64,000 nucleotides of DNA from Colius striatus. Taxonomy: Eukaryota > Chordata > Aves > Coliiformes > Coliidae. The DNA is taken from NCBI RefSeq assembly GCF_028858725.1, contig NC_084790.1:83160506-83224505 (forward strand), given 5' to 3'. Shown piece after piece: positions 1-7,853 of this stretch. The position numbers and the translations under genes are program-made. Position 1 is the stretch's first letter. Every line of letters starts with the position of its first letter. The notes below the pieces were generated by a model. The model ran no database searches and was not told the DNA's origin. It worked only from the letters and a program-made list of their open reading frames with translations.

Positions 1-391
1 TCCTGTACGACGCTGCCGGCTGGTGACAGCACTCCCTCTCCACTTGGGGCTTTCCTGCCACGGCACCACGGCCGTCCCAGGCGCCGAGTCCCGCCTCTGG
101 CTGCTGCATCCGACCGCTCCCCCGGTGAAAACGGACGGCAGCCTTGGCTGTGTCGTCATCTCCGCTGCCCCGGCGCTACTGTCAGCACCCAGCACTGCCG
201 CCTGCACCCCGGTATCGCTGCTTGCACCCCGGCTCTGCCACCCGCTGCCTGCCATTGCCACCCACCTCCCGCGTGGCTGCCCATCCCCCGCTACTGCTGG
301 CACCCCCTGACATCGCTGCTTGGCTCAAGGCTGTCCCCACACAGCAGCAGCAGCAGCAGCCATGCTAGCGGCTCTTATAGTACGCACCGCA
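1..391. repeat. Unit-boundary repeat block, partial copy at window start
   Basis: This stretch matches 25163-25606 and 54687-55130, and more loosely 17278-17825 and 43819-44366, so it occurs twice per duplication unit. It carries six CAG triplets at 342-359. Compared with the other copies, 53 bases are missing near position 30, where the lost stretch lies between two ACAGCA words. Short open frames exist on both strands, but none resembles a known protein and they are not conserved as coding. Its origin is unknown. In every copy it abuts the 3' end of a minus-strand speriolin-like gene or its stub. Confidence 0.7.
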
Positions 392-496
392 GCACCCACA
401 GCACATGACATGAGATTGACCCACAGCCTTATTGTGTGGTGCCAGGCGGCGGCTGCTGCAGGCGCAGCCGGGACAGGGCTCACGGCTTGGCACACA
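392..496 (-). pseudogene. Speriolin-like 3'UTR stub (minus strand)
   Basis: About 105 bases match the 3'UTR of the complete minus-strand speriolin-like gene around 17825-17925. The polyadenylation hexamer is changed: the plus strand reads CCTTATT where the intact copies read CTTTATT. Homology stops abruptly inside the GGCACA word just downstream of the stop codon position, and retroviral reverse transcriptase sequence starts at 497. All coding exons are therefore gone. The same break exists in units 2 and 3, so it predates the tandem duplication. Confidence 0.75.
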
Positions 497-600
497 TATC
501 CTGCCTGACAAAAAGCCTGATGGCAAAACTTATCGATGAGTGCAGGATTTACGGGCAATAAATCAGGTAGTCGAAGACTTATATGTGTACAACTTTCTTG
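497..600 (+). pseudogene. ERV1 reverse transcriptase fingers fragment
   Basis: The plus strand reads a KKPDGKTYR, then a stop (TGA where Trp or Leu is expected), then VQDLRAINQVVED. This is the conserved start of a gammaretrovirus-type reverse transcriptase. Recognisable similarity fades after about 590. The piece continues logically from the RT start seen on the minus strand at about 49365-49450, so it is probably a displaced part of the same element family. It has no coding capacity. Confidence 0.7.
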
Positions 601-689
601 TCTTATGAATGCAGAAGTCTGGAGCCATGCGCTTTTGTCATGTGACAAGTCAAAGTTGTTGGAGTTCATAGCTGGTGCTGTTCAACGCT

Positions 690-1484
690 GTAATGGTATG
701 GATGGCTTCCAACTCTAACAAATGGCTTGGTTTCTTTCTTTTAGTTCCATGTGACCCTGCGGCACACCAAGGGCAGAAAAGAAGCCAAAACCTCTCTCCT
801 CCTGAAACTAAGGGAAGCTCTTTTGGAAGCTGAAGACGTCTCTCACTGCGGGGTTCTCCTCCAGGTAGTCCCTCAAGGACTCTGAGTGGCGGCACCGGAA
901 TTCCCCTAGAGCTGAATCCATTCCGGAGCTCTTGTGCCACATATCCAGAAGGTAGGTTCTAACGCTACAAGTCCATTTTGCCTCGTAAGAGAAGAGAGGC
1001 CACCCATTGGGGAAAACACTGCACAGAGTAGCCTTCCGTCGTCGTGTTAGGATGGGGAGATTGCTCTCGGGTCAGAGAGTACTGACAAGTACTCCTCGCA
1101 GCACAGCGAGGGTTGGGCCAATTCCCTTTTTGTTGGTTGGAGCACAACAGACCTTGTGGAGCTTCGGTTGGACCAATATTTCCTGCTTTTCATAGCTTGG
1201 CTGCATTTTGCTTGGAGTCTTTGGTAAACTCTGCGAAGCTCATGCGCGTGCTCACTGTTCTCGTGCCACGGTCCCGCAAGCGACCGCTAGCTTGATTCCC
1301 ATCTCCCAGAGCAAGCAGGTTTTGGCATCGCTCTGCCCACTCCATAGGCACAGCTTTCCAGGGAAACCCTGTTCCTCCTGAGGTAATGGGGGAGCAAAGC
1401 CAGTAACTTGCCGATTGTTCTCCCAGTTCCGCTCATTAGGCCGGCAAGCAGTCCAAGGAGGAAAATGCACCTTTTCAGCCACAT
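690..1484 (-). pseudogene. ERV1 env-like region with signal-peptide-like start
   Basis: On the minus strand a frame opens at 1484 with MWLKRC followed by a leucine-rich hydrophobic stretch, which looks like an envelope signal peptide right after integrase, as expected for a class I ERV. Further on, several frames hold cysteine-rich words such as CSNQQKGNWPNPRC, but the frame is broken repeatedly. I cannot match a specific envelope family. The similarity ends near 690. Confidence 0.45.
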
Positions 1485-1526
1485 AATCCTTTGGGATCTT
1501 ACGAATTCCAGCTCTCTTGTAATTGT

Positions 1527-1823
1527 TCAAGGGTGTTTAGTAAGTTTTCGGGTAAGTGGTGATTTTTGTTCGACTGTGCACGGGGCTGTAGCTCTCTGAA
1601 CTCTAGAATAATGTTGCCAAGATCCTTTTTCAGCCACTCTCAGGGCAGTGGAAGTAGTCAACAAGACCCGGAAAGGTCCCTGCCACTTAGCTCTCAGGGC
1701 TTTGTCCTTCCATGTCTTGACGTAAACCCACTCTCCTGGTTGAAATGGATGTGCCGGAACGCCTAGTCCACTTGGTTGAGGTGGGGTCACGTGGTTGTGG
1801 AGCTCCTGGAAGGTCTTGCCCAA
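1527..1823 (-). pseudogene. ERV1 integrase C-terminal domain
   Basis: The minus-strand frame of 98 codons carries HPFQPGEWVYVKTWKD, KWQGPF and a GSWQHYSRV word, the SH3-like GPY/F module at the end of gammaretroviral integrases. It is separated from the core by frame changes near 1820-1965. It ends with a stop at 1527, and an env-like frame begins about 40 bases further on. Confidence 0.8.
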
Positions 1824-1986
1824 AGCCAGCAGATTGAAACGAGCTTACACAATTTCTTCCTGGTTGTACTGGTACTCTTAGCAAAGCTTTTGGTAAAGCT
1901 TGTAACCGAGAGAAGGAGGTTTCTTGGTGTATTTGATTCCACTGTAACTTAAGGCTCTGGTTCACGCCTTCTACTTTTCCACTAGC

Positions 1987-2283
1987 TTAAGGTCTGTTGG
2001 GCGTATGTAAATCCCACTTGGCTCCCAGATACGCTCCCACCTTCTTAACCACTTCTGCAACAAAACAAGGGCCTCTGTCTGAAATCATTCCTGCTGGTAC
2101 AGCAAAGCAGGGTACGCTGTGATTTAGGACTTGTTTGACTGCTTCCCGTGCCACATCGGTGCCACAGGGCCATCCATTACATGTGTCTACCAGGTCGAGG
2201 AGATACTGACAGGCTCCCTTTCTCAGTAGCTCGGTGAAGTCTATTTGCCAGTATTCCCCTGAGGTCATCCCTGGTTTTGTCAC
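1987..2283 (-). pseudogene. ERV1 integrase catalytic core, decayed
   Basis: The minus-strand frame shows EYWQIDF with the first catalytic Asp and SDRGPCF with the second, then the HTPNRP motif. That is the gammaretroviral integrase core. The frame is cut by a TAA exactly where the inverted copy at 48060 keeps a Gln codon, just before the ASGKVEG motif that carries the catalytic Glu. The stop is shared by units 1, 2 and 3. The enzyme would join proviral DNA to host DNA; this copy cannot make it. Confidence 0.8.
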
Positions 2284-2805
2284 CCCTGCGATGATGCTCT
2301 CACCTGTGTTAGGTCACTTTTCAACTCCTGGCTGGACCCCTTGGCGGGGTCCTCTCTTATTAGACCTATTTCTTATGATTTATTTTGAGGCCTAGTCGCC
2401 TCTGAGGGGTTGTTGCCCAGCCATCTTTTTGTTCCTTTGCTGCCAAATCACCGATACATTTTCTACCACCTTCTTCATAAGGCAGGATCGGGCCCAGTAT
2501 CCTCAGTGTCTTTTCAGGGATCAAGGCCAGACCTTCAGATTTGGCCGCTGCTTCTGCTGTTTTGTCAGCCGTTTGCTTTGAAGGCTGGGAACTCAGTCTT
2601 TGTGCAAAGGTATTTGAGGGGAGCGCCTGTGCCTGTCCTCTTTACTCTGTTCTCTACAAAACTCTGTCCATCAGCATGCATTCCCAGCCTGCATCCAATA
2701 GTGGTTGTCCCTTTAAATCCTTTCTGCTGCAATAGACTTTGGCCATTTGTCTTTCAACAGCTGGAGGGGATAAGCACAACAAACGCGTACTTGGTGTACA
2801 GCTGA

Positions 2806-3029
2806 TGGCTCTTAGCCCTCTCTAATGACTGGGGGTCTGCCAGGGAGTTTTTCTGATCTTGAAGGCAGGCACATTCTCCACACGAAATTTCTGCATCTGT
2901 GCTTCAAACAGCCGTGCTCTCAAAGTGGAGGTTGAAATAGTTGTGCTGTTCACTCCATACCTTGCTGAAGTGCAAGACCTTAAAACTTTAGGGGCTGCTT
3001 AAAGCCCAGTACTGCTCAGCGCAGTTGTC
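2806..3029. other. Unassigned spacer between ERV1 and CR1
   Basis: This stretch is present in all units and inverted at about 47141-47350. It probably continues the decayed ERV1 pol region, but I recognise no motif in it. Confidence 0.4.
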
Positions 3030-3788
3030 TTGCCTGTATCTCCCAGGTCCGTAGGAAAGCACTGTGGCAAGGCACAAAAGCAAGGCTTGGGGCGCAGGGG
3101 CTGGAAAGCTTTCCCGTGGAAAGGGACCTGGGAGTGTTAACCAGCAGCCGGCTGAACATCAGCCAGCAGCGTGCCCAGCTAGCTAAGAAGGACAAGGGCA
3201 TCCTGGCCTGTATCAGGAACAGTGTGGTCTGCAGGGCCAGGGAGGTGATTGTTCCCCTGCACTGGGCACTGGTGAGGCTCAACCTTGAGTGCCGTGTCGA
3301 GTTCTGGGCCTCTCAGTGCAAGAAGGATCGCAGGGGCCGGAGCGTGTCCAGAGCCGGGCAGCAGCGCTGGGGAATGGCCTGGAGAACAGGTTGTGTGAAT
3401 AGCAGCTGAGGGAGCTGGGGGCGTTTAGCCTAGAGGAGACACGACCACCCTCTACATGTAGCTAAAGGGGAGTTGTAGGGAGGACGGGGTTGATCTTTTC
3501 TCTGCGGTAGTGAGTGAAAGAACACGAGGAAATGGGTTTGGGTCGCAGCAGGGGGCTTTAGGTTGGACATTAGGAAGAACTTTTTCACCAAGAGGGTGGT
3601 TAAACATTGTAATGGACTGCCCAGGGAGGCAGCAGCGGTGCAGTCACCGTCCCTAGGGATATTGAAAAGACATCTAGATGAAGGACGGAGGGATATGGTT
3701 TAGTTTAGGGATGGGCTTGGCAGTGTCAGCTTAGTGCTTGGACTCGACGATCTTCAAGGTCCTGTCCACCCGTAACGATTTTGTGATT
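3030..3788 (+). mobile_element. CR1 LINE 3' portion (RT end plus 3'UTR)
   Basis: The frame from 3116 reads [17 protein letters not shown], then [15 protein letters not shown] and [17 protein letters not shown]. This is the C-terminal part of the CR1 ORF2 reverse transcriptase. It is followed by the CR1 3'UTR (TTAGGTTGGACATTAGGAAG at about 3558) and a degenerate tail ending GATTTTGTGATT near 3788. It is 5'-truncated, as usual for CR1. It is also present in the inverted arm. Confidence 0.9.
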
Positions 3789-3945
3789 ACTCAAAAAATT
3801 TCACTGGGACCGTCTGGCACACGCAGAAGAAAAATTCATGTGCTGGTTTGTAATATACATGGAACAAATGTTTCTCTTAACTCGCCCACAAACTCAACTG
3901 TGGCCACCGTGCAAACAAGTGACAATGAAAACAAGTGAGAGACCT
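3789..3945. other. Non-CR1 spacer between two CR1 tails
   Basis: This is about 155 bases of unique-looking sequence between two CR1 3' ends, conserved in both arms (19695-19860 inverted). It could be original host flank of the gene. No motif was recognised. Confidence 0.4.
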
Positions 3946-4330
3946 GGGGATGTTCAGCCTGGAGATGAAGAGGGTGGGGAGAGACACAATCACGCTCTGC
4001 AACTCCCTGACAGGAGGCTGTAGTGAGGTTAGGGGTGGGAGTCGGCGTCTTCTCCCCAGTCACGAATGACAGGACAAGTGGAAGTGGCCTCGGGTTGCTC
4101 CAGGGGAGGCTTAGCTGGGAAATGAGGAAGAACTTTGCCCCCAAGAGGCTTGTTGGACTGGCGTGGGCTGCCGAGGCAGGTGGGGGAGTTCCCATCCCTG
4201 GAGGGATGCCAAACCAGTAGAGCTGAGGTGCTGAGGGAAATGGTTCAGTGGCAGGCTTGTCAGTGTGAGGTGAAGGCTTGGACCCGATGAGCTTGAGGGG
4301 CTTTTCCAACCAAAATGATTCAATGACTCT
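3946..4330 (+). mobile_element. CR1 LINE 3' tail immediately upstream of speriolin-like gene
   Basis: GAGACCTGGGGATGTTCAGC and the later GAACTTTGCCCCCAAGAGGC and GAGGGATGCC words are CR1 3'UTR sequence, ending in GATTCAATGACTCTGTGA. The element ends about 280 bases before the ATG of the plus-strand gene. The minus-strand gene copies carry the same tail in the same place (19305-19690), so it was upstream of the gene before the inverted duplication and may form part of its promoter region. Confidence 0.85.
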
Positions 4331-4610
4331 GTGAGAGCAGCTGCCGCTGGGACACGGGACACGAAGATGCTGGGAAGGCCAAGACGCTGCACGAGAGGCG
4401 GTTCAGCCTTCCCATCCTCTGGCCTCCCCTTGCCTGTGGTGCCGCGAGACGGGCCCCGTGGCACTGCAGAGCCGTGTGCCGGGTCCGAGCACCATGGAGG
4501 ACCCAGTCCCTTTGTGACATCACCTCGGACCACACCCCACCTGCTGCTGATATCCTGCGCCCAAGGCAGTGGCCTTGCCAGAGGCTCAGGAGCCAGCACC
4601 GGGACCGGAC
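4331..4610 (+). promoter_or_regulatory. Presumed promoter and 5'UTR of speriolin-like gene
   Basis: This GC-rich stretch is conserved upstream of all copies in both orientations. It holds TGACATCA at 4515-4522, one base away from the cAMP response element TGACGTCA, which would suit a testis gene controlled by CREM-type factors. An in-frame TGA at 4548-4550 shows that coding does not extend upstream. No TATA box was seen. The transcription start is not known, so the promoter role is inferred from position. Confidence 0.35.
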
Positions 4611-5490
4611 ATGGAGCCGGGACCCAGCAGGCACCTGCCTCGCAACGAGACATTGATCTTCAACCAGCTTGATCAGCTGGAACGCCAAATACTGGCGCTC
4701 TGGGCTGAGAAGCAAGAGCTGGAGTGGGAATTGGAGCGGCAGGACCAACAGCAGCTCCAGCGCAGCTACCAGGGTGCGGCAGATGGCGTGGGGCCCAGCT
4801 CAGCACCCCCCTATGTGTCTGTGCCCCACGGAGCCCCGGGACCCTTTCCCTTCCCCAACTCTGGTGAGAGCATGCACGGACCTGCAGTGCCCTTGCCAGA
4901 GGCACAGGAGCCAGCACCAGGAGCACCCATGGAGCCAGGTCCCAGCGGGTACTTGCCTGGCATCAGGCCCGGACTCTTCACGGTCCTTCATCAGCTGAGA
5001 GCTATGACAAATCTGCTGTGGAACAGGAACCAGGAGCTGAGGCGGGAATTGGAGCGGCGGAACCAACAGCCGTTCCAGCACGGCTACCGCGGCACAGGGC
5101 CCAGCTCAGCACCCGCCTACGTGTCTGTGCCACACAGAACCCCAGGACCCTTCCCTTTCCCCAGCTCTGCTGAGAGCGTGAACAGACCTGCAGTACCCTT
5201 GCAGGAGGCACAGGAGCCAGTGCCAGGAGCACCCATGGAGCCGGGTCCCAGCAGGCGCTGGCCTTGCGTCAGGCCCTGTTTCTACACTTACCTTGAACAA
5301 CTCAGAGCCATGACCAGGCTGCTGTGGAATAGGAACCGAGAGTTGAGGCGGGAATTGGAGCGGCGGAACCAACAGCCGTTCCAGCACGGCTACCGTGGCG
5401 CAAGGCCCAGCTCAGCACCCCCCTATGTGTCTGTGCCACACAGAGCCCCAGGACCCTTCTCTTTCCCCAGCTCTGCTGAGAACGCAGGCA
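4569..5490 (+). repeat. Three tandem coiled-coil modules inside exon 1
   Basis: The MEPGPS word recurs at 4611, 4929 and 5235, so the periods are 318 and 306 bases, both multiples of three. Each module runs from an EAQEP word through MEPGPS, a coiled coil, and GPSSAP-YVSVPH to a Pro/Phe-rich end. Modules 2 and 3 are closer to each other than to module 1. The minus-strand genes have only one module, so the expansion is specific to the plus-strand lineage. Confidence 0.9.
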
Positions 5491-6439
5491 GCTCTGTAGC
5501 GGCCTCGGGCCTGTGGGTGCGGCAGCTGCCAACATCCACACCTTGTCCTGTTGCCAGCCCATTGGACTGGGGGCTGACACTGACAGACCAGAGCTGGAAC
5601 TCCAGAACCCTCTCTAGGGAGCCGAGCTTCAGCCGGCGAGGTGAGTGCCGGGGGGGGGGGGGGGGGTGTCGGAATCATGGGAGAGAACATCGGGGCGCCC
5701 TGTACCAGGGGCACGTGGGAGAGCTTGGGAGCAACCTTTGGTAGCCTGTGCACAGGGAAGGCTGGCACGGCGGCCTCTGGAAGCCCCTGGCAGGTGTCGG
5801 GGGAGGAACGGAGGGAAAACACTGGTTTGGGGATGAGTGCCTGACGCTGCTGGTTCCCGCAGAGAGCTGGCAGCCGAGATGGCAGCGGCTGCTGGGCGAG
5901 ATCGCCTTCCAGCTTGACCGCCGAATTGTCCACAGCGTCTTCCCCAACGCGGATCGCTACCGCGGCTTCAGTGCCGCCACCATCCCCGAGGGAATCGTGG
6001 AGGTAGGCTGGTGCTGCGAGCCGGGGAGCCGGGCACAGTGCCCGCAGCCACGGCCCGGTGCGCCCTGGTCCCCCTTGTGCTCGGTCACCCGCGGGTGCCG
6101 GTACTGACCGTACCCTCTCTGCCACAGATGGTCGAGGAGACGGAGCGGGGAGCTAGCCGTGATCTGAGCGTGGCCGCAATCTGGAACTATGAGTTTGTGA
6201 TGAGGCGACTGTGGGCACTGGGCTACGTCCCCGAGGTGCACTTGCCCGCAATCGAGGCCTTCATCAACACCTACGGCCGCCTGGAGCGGTCGTACTGGTT
6301 CCCGGCCGAGCCAAACGTGGCCTTCCTGCGCCACGTGGTCAGCCAGGAGGTGCCGCCGGATCTGCGGCCCAACGCCATGGTGCTGCTCGAGTGCCTGCTG
6401 CAGCTGGCACAGGAGTACGGGCAGCCCCTCTTCTACTGA
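4611..6439 (+). CDS. SPATC1L-like: Speriolin-like protein, plus-strand copy, unit 1 (three exons)
   Basis: Exons are 4611-5640, 5863-6002 and 6128-6439, all with GT-AG introns, giving 493 codons. The ATG at 4611 has G at -3 and +4 and is the first after an in-frame TGA at 4548. Residues 1-310 hold three copies of a roughly 102-106 residue module, each with a Leu/Glu/Arg-rich coiled coil (such as QELRRELERRNQQ) and a Pro/Ser-rich linker. Residues 344-493 are the speriolin C-terminal domain: GEIAFQLDRR, FINTYGRLE and a terminal GQPLFY like the GKPLF end of SPATC1 and SPATC1L. Known family members are testis proteins of the sperm neck or centrosome. The 344-residue N-terminal part differs from SPATC1L. 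Intron 1 has an in-frame TAG at 5742 that is absent from units 2 and 3. Which of SPATC1 or SPATC1L is the ortholog is uncertain. Confidence 0.88.
5641..5862 (+). other. Intron 1 with G-run
   Basis: This 222-base intron starts GTGAGT and ends CCCGCAG. It begins with a run of about 18 G near 5650, which could fold as a G-quadruplex next to the donor. Its length is a multiple of three. Confidence 0.75.
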
Positions 6440-6505
6440 GCGGCTGTGCCAAGACATGAGCCCTGTCCCGGCTGCGCCTGCAGCAGCCGCCGCCTGGTGC
6501 CACGC

Positions 6506-6511
6506 AATAAA
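6506..6511 (+). terminator. Polyadenylation signal AATAAA of speriolin-like gene
   Basis: AATAAA lies 67 bases past the stop codon, with GT-rich sequence (GTCGTGTGCTGTGGG) about 20 bases downstream. Equivalent sites are at 31722-31727 and 61245-61250. Confidence 0.85.
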
Positions 6512-6529
6512 GCTGTGGGTCTATCTCAT

Positions 6530-6985
6530 GTCGTGTGCTGTGGGCTTCTTCCTAAGCAGCAAAAAGCATAAGGATGGCAATGCACCTGCTGGTTGCACAA
6601 GAGAATAGCAATATTGATTAAGAAAGATACGTAACCATCTGCCCTATGGATCCTCCCACAGGGGAGGCCACCAGTGAGTCAGTGCAGGGCGCCCAGCTTT
6701 ATAGGCAAAACCCCGCGAGTCAGTGGGAGGTGCATTTTCTTCAGGCAGAGACCCCTGGGCTATCTTCCTCCGTGCTGGATTTTGCCTGGGCTGGCCACGA
6801 ATGGCAGAGGAATCCAAGGGAGCTCTCCAGAAAGCAATCCATTTCTCCACCGCTCTCTATTTCTTAACCCGTCAGTGCCCGCTGATGGCTGCTAAGAAAA
6901 TGCCGCCATCTTCTTAGAGATGCGGGCGAGGTGTAGGAGAGAGAGAAGAGTAGTAGAGAAGAGAGCGAGCGAGGAGTATCAAACC
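6530..6985. other. Unassigned sequence downstream of the gene
   Basis: No coding or repeat family was recognised. The part from 6540 to 6903 recurs inverted at 19980-20340, attached to a broken speriolin-like exon, so it travels with the gene's 3' end. TTTATAG at about 6697 and purine-rich GAGAGAGAAG stretches at 6938-6975 hint at an old LTR, but the evidence is weak. Confidence 0.4.
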
Positions 6986-6989
6986 CCAG

Positions 6990-7104
6990 ACTGCAATGCG
7001 TCCAAAAAGGAGGGAGGTGTTTGGGACATTTGATTGGTGAAGGGAAACGGAGAGTTAATCCAGAGAGAATCAAGGCAATTGTGGAATTGCCCCTCCTGCA
7101 AACC
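6990..7104 (+). pseudogene. ERV1 reverse transcriptase piece interrupted by provirus
   Basis: From 7021 the frame reads LGHLIGEGKRRVNPERIKAI and then a VELPLLQT word, a signature of gammaretroviral reverse transcriptase just before the connection region. It is cut at 7104 by the betaretrovirus-like provirus and resumes after its target-site copy at 13833. This defines the insertion site. Confidence 0.85.
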
Positions 7105-7521
7105 TGATGAGACCAATCTGCCTGAAAGGGTAGAATGGCCCTCGAAAGGATTTGCCTGGTAAGGGTTAATCTTTTCTAAGGAAGCCTGCCTGAAAGGGTT
7201 GGCTCCTTAAACAAAGCCCCTAACTTAAGTAAAAACATCCTGTATACACAACAATGATAAGGACACCAGATGTCTTGTAGCCACGGAATATATATCACAA
7301 AAATGTAGTAAACAGTACCATAAATTTTGTAGATAACATTTGATTGATTTGTAGCATATAGAAAATATACGTATTCATATTGTTTGTTAACCTATACTGA
7401 TGACCTTTGCGATATGTACTGACTATAAAAAGAGCATAAGAAGAAGCAATAAACTGTCACTTGCTCAAAGAGCAGTGGTCCGCCTGTCCTTCATCGTCCT
7501 GGAAAGAGCTGGTCTCTGACA
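7105..7521 (+). repeat. 5' LTR, unit 1
   Basis: TATAAAA at 7424-7430 and AATAAA at 7448-7453 lie only about 20 bases apart, so transcription start and polyadenylation signals are closely packed. It differs from the 3' LTR at 7374, 7396, 7481 and 7496 (sites shared with unit 2) and at 7230 (unit 1 only), about 1 percent. Confidence 0.95.
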
Positions 7522-7523
7522 AA

Positions 7524-7541
7524 TGGTGCCGAAACCCGGGA
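7524..7541 (+). other. Primer binding site matching tRNA-Phe
   Basis: TGGTGCCGAAACCCGGGA begins two bases after the LTR and is the perfect 18-base complement of the 3' end of animal tRNA-Phe. Many betaretroviruses use tRNA-Lys, so the primer choice is notable. Confidence 0.85.
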
Positions 7542-7853
7542 AACTCGGTTGCCTTTGACCAGGGTGAGCTGCCTCCGAATCAACAGAACCGCGGTAAGGA
7601 AAAGGGGAAATAAAGGGGGGCAGAACTACTAGGAAGGTGTAAAATATAAGAAAGTAGAAATTTATCTCAGTAAAATAAAAACAAAAATCCCTTTTTTGTC
7701 TTAGATTTTCCGTTGACCAAGTCTGAGACTAAGTCTGGATCCAGCCGCACCTAAGCCCTTTCTATAAGGTGTCTTAGAAAGCAAGGGGGTCCAGACTGAA
7801 CCTCGTGACTCAACGGTAGGGCTCCCTCATATTCAGCATTTACAATTTAAAAT
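7542..7853 (+). other. Proviral leader
   Basis: This untranslated stretch between the primer site and gag presumably holds the packaging signal and the major splice donor. A candidate donor is CGGTAAGG at about 7592. Assignment is by position only. Confidence 0.5.

Larger units (their letters stand above)
690..2805 (-). mobile_element. ERV1 (gammaretrovirus-like) fragment: RNase H end, integrase, env start
   Basis: Read on the minus strand, the order is a decayed RNase H end (about 2805-2400), the integrase core (2283-1987), the integrase C-terminal domain (1823-1527) and an env-like start (about 1484-690). The order fits a class I ERV pol-env region. Frames are interrupted by shifts between about 1990 and 1820 and by stops. 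The same block is inverted at 47350-49372, where it is better preserved. No LTR was recognised at either end. Confidence 0.75.

Noticed and set aside
3836..4309. 157-codon minus-strand frame upstream of the gene
   Set aside because: It is the reverse of a CR1 3'UTR, which does not code.
5412..6125. 237-codon minus-strand frame opposite the speriolin-like gene
   Set aside because: It is antisense to the exons and introns, has no domain and exists because of GC-rich codon bias.
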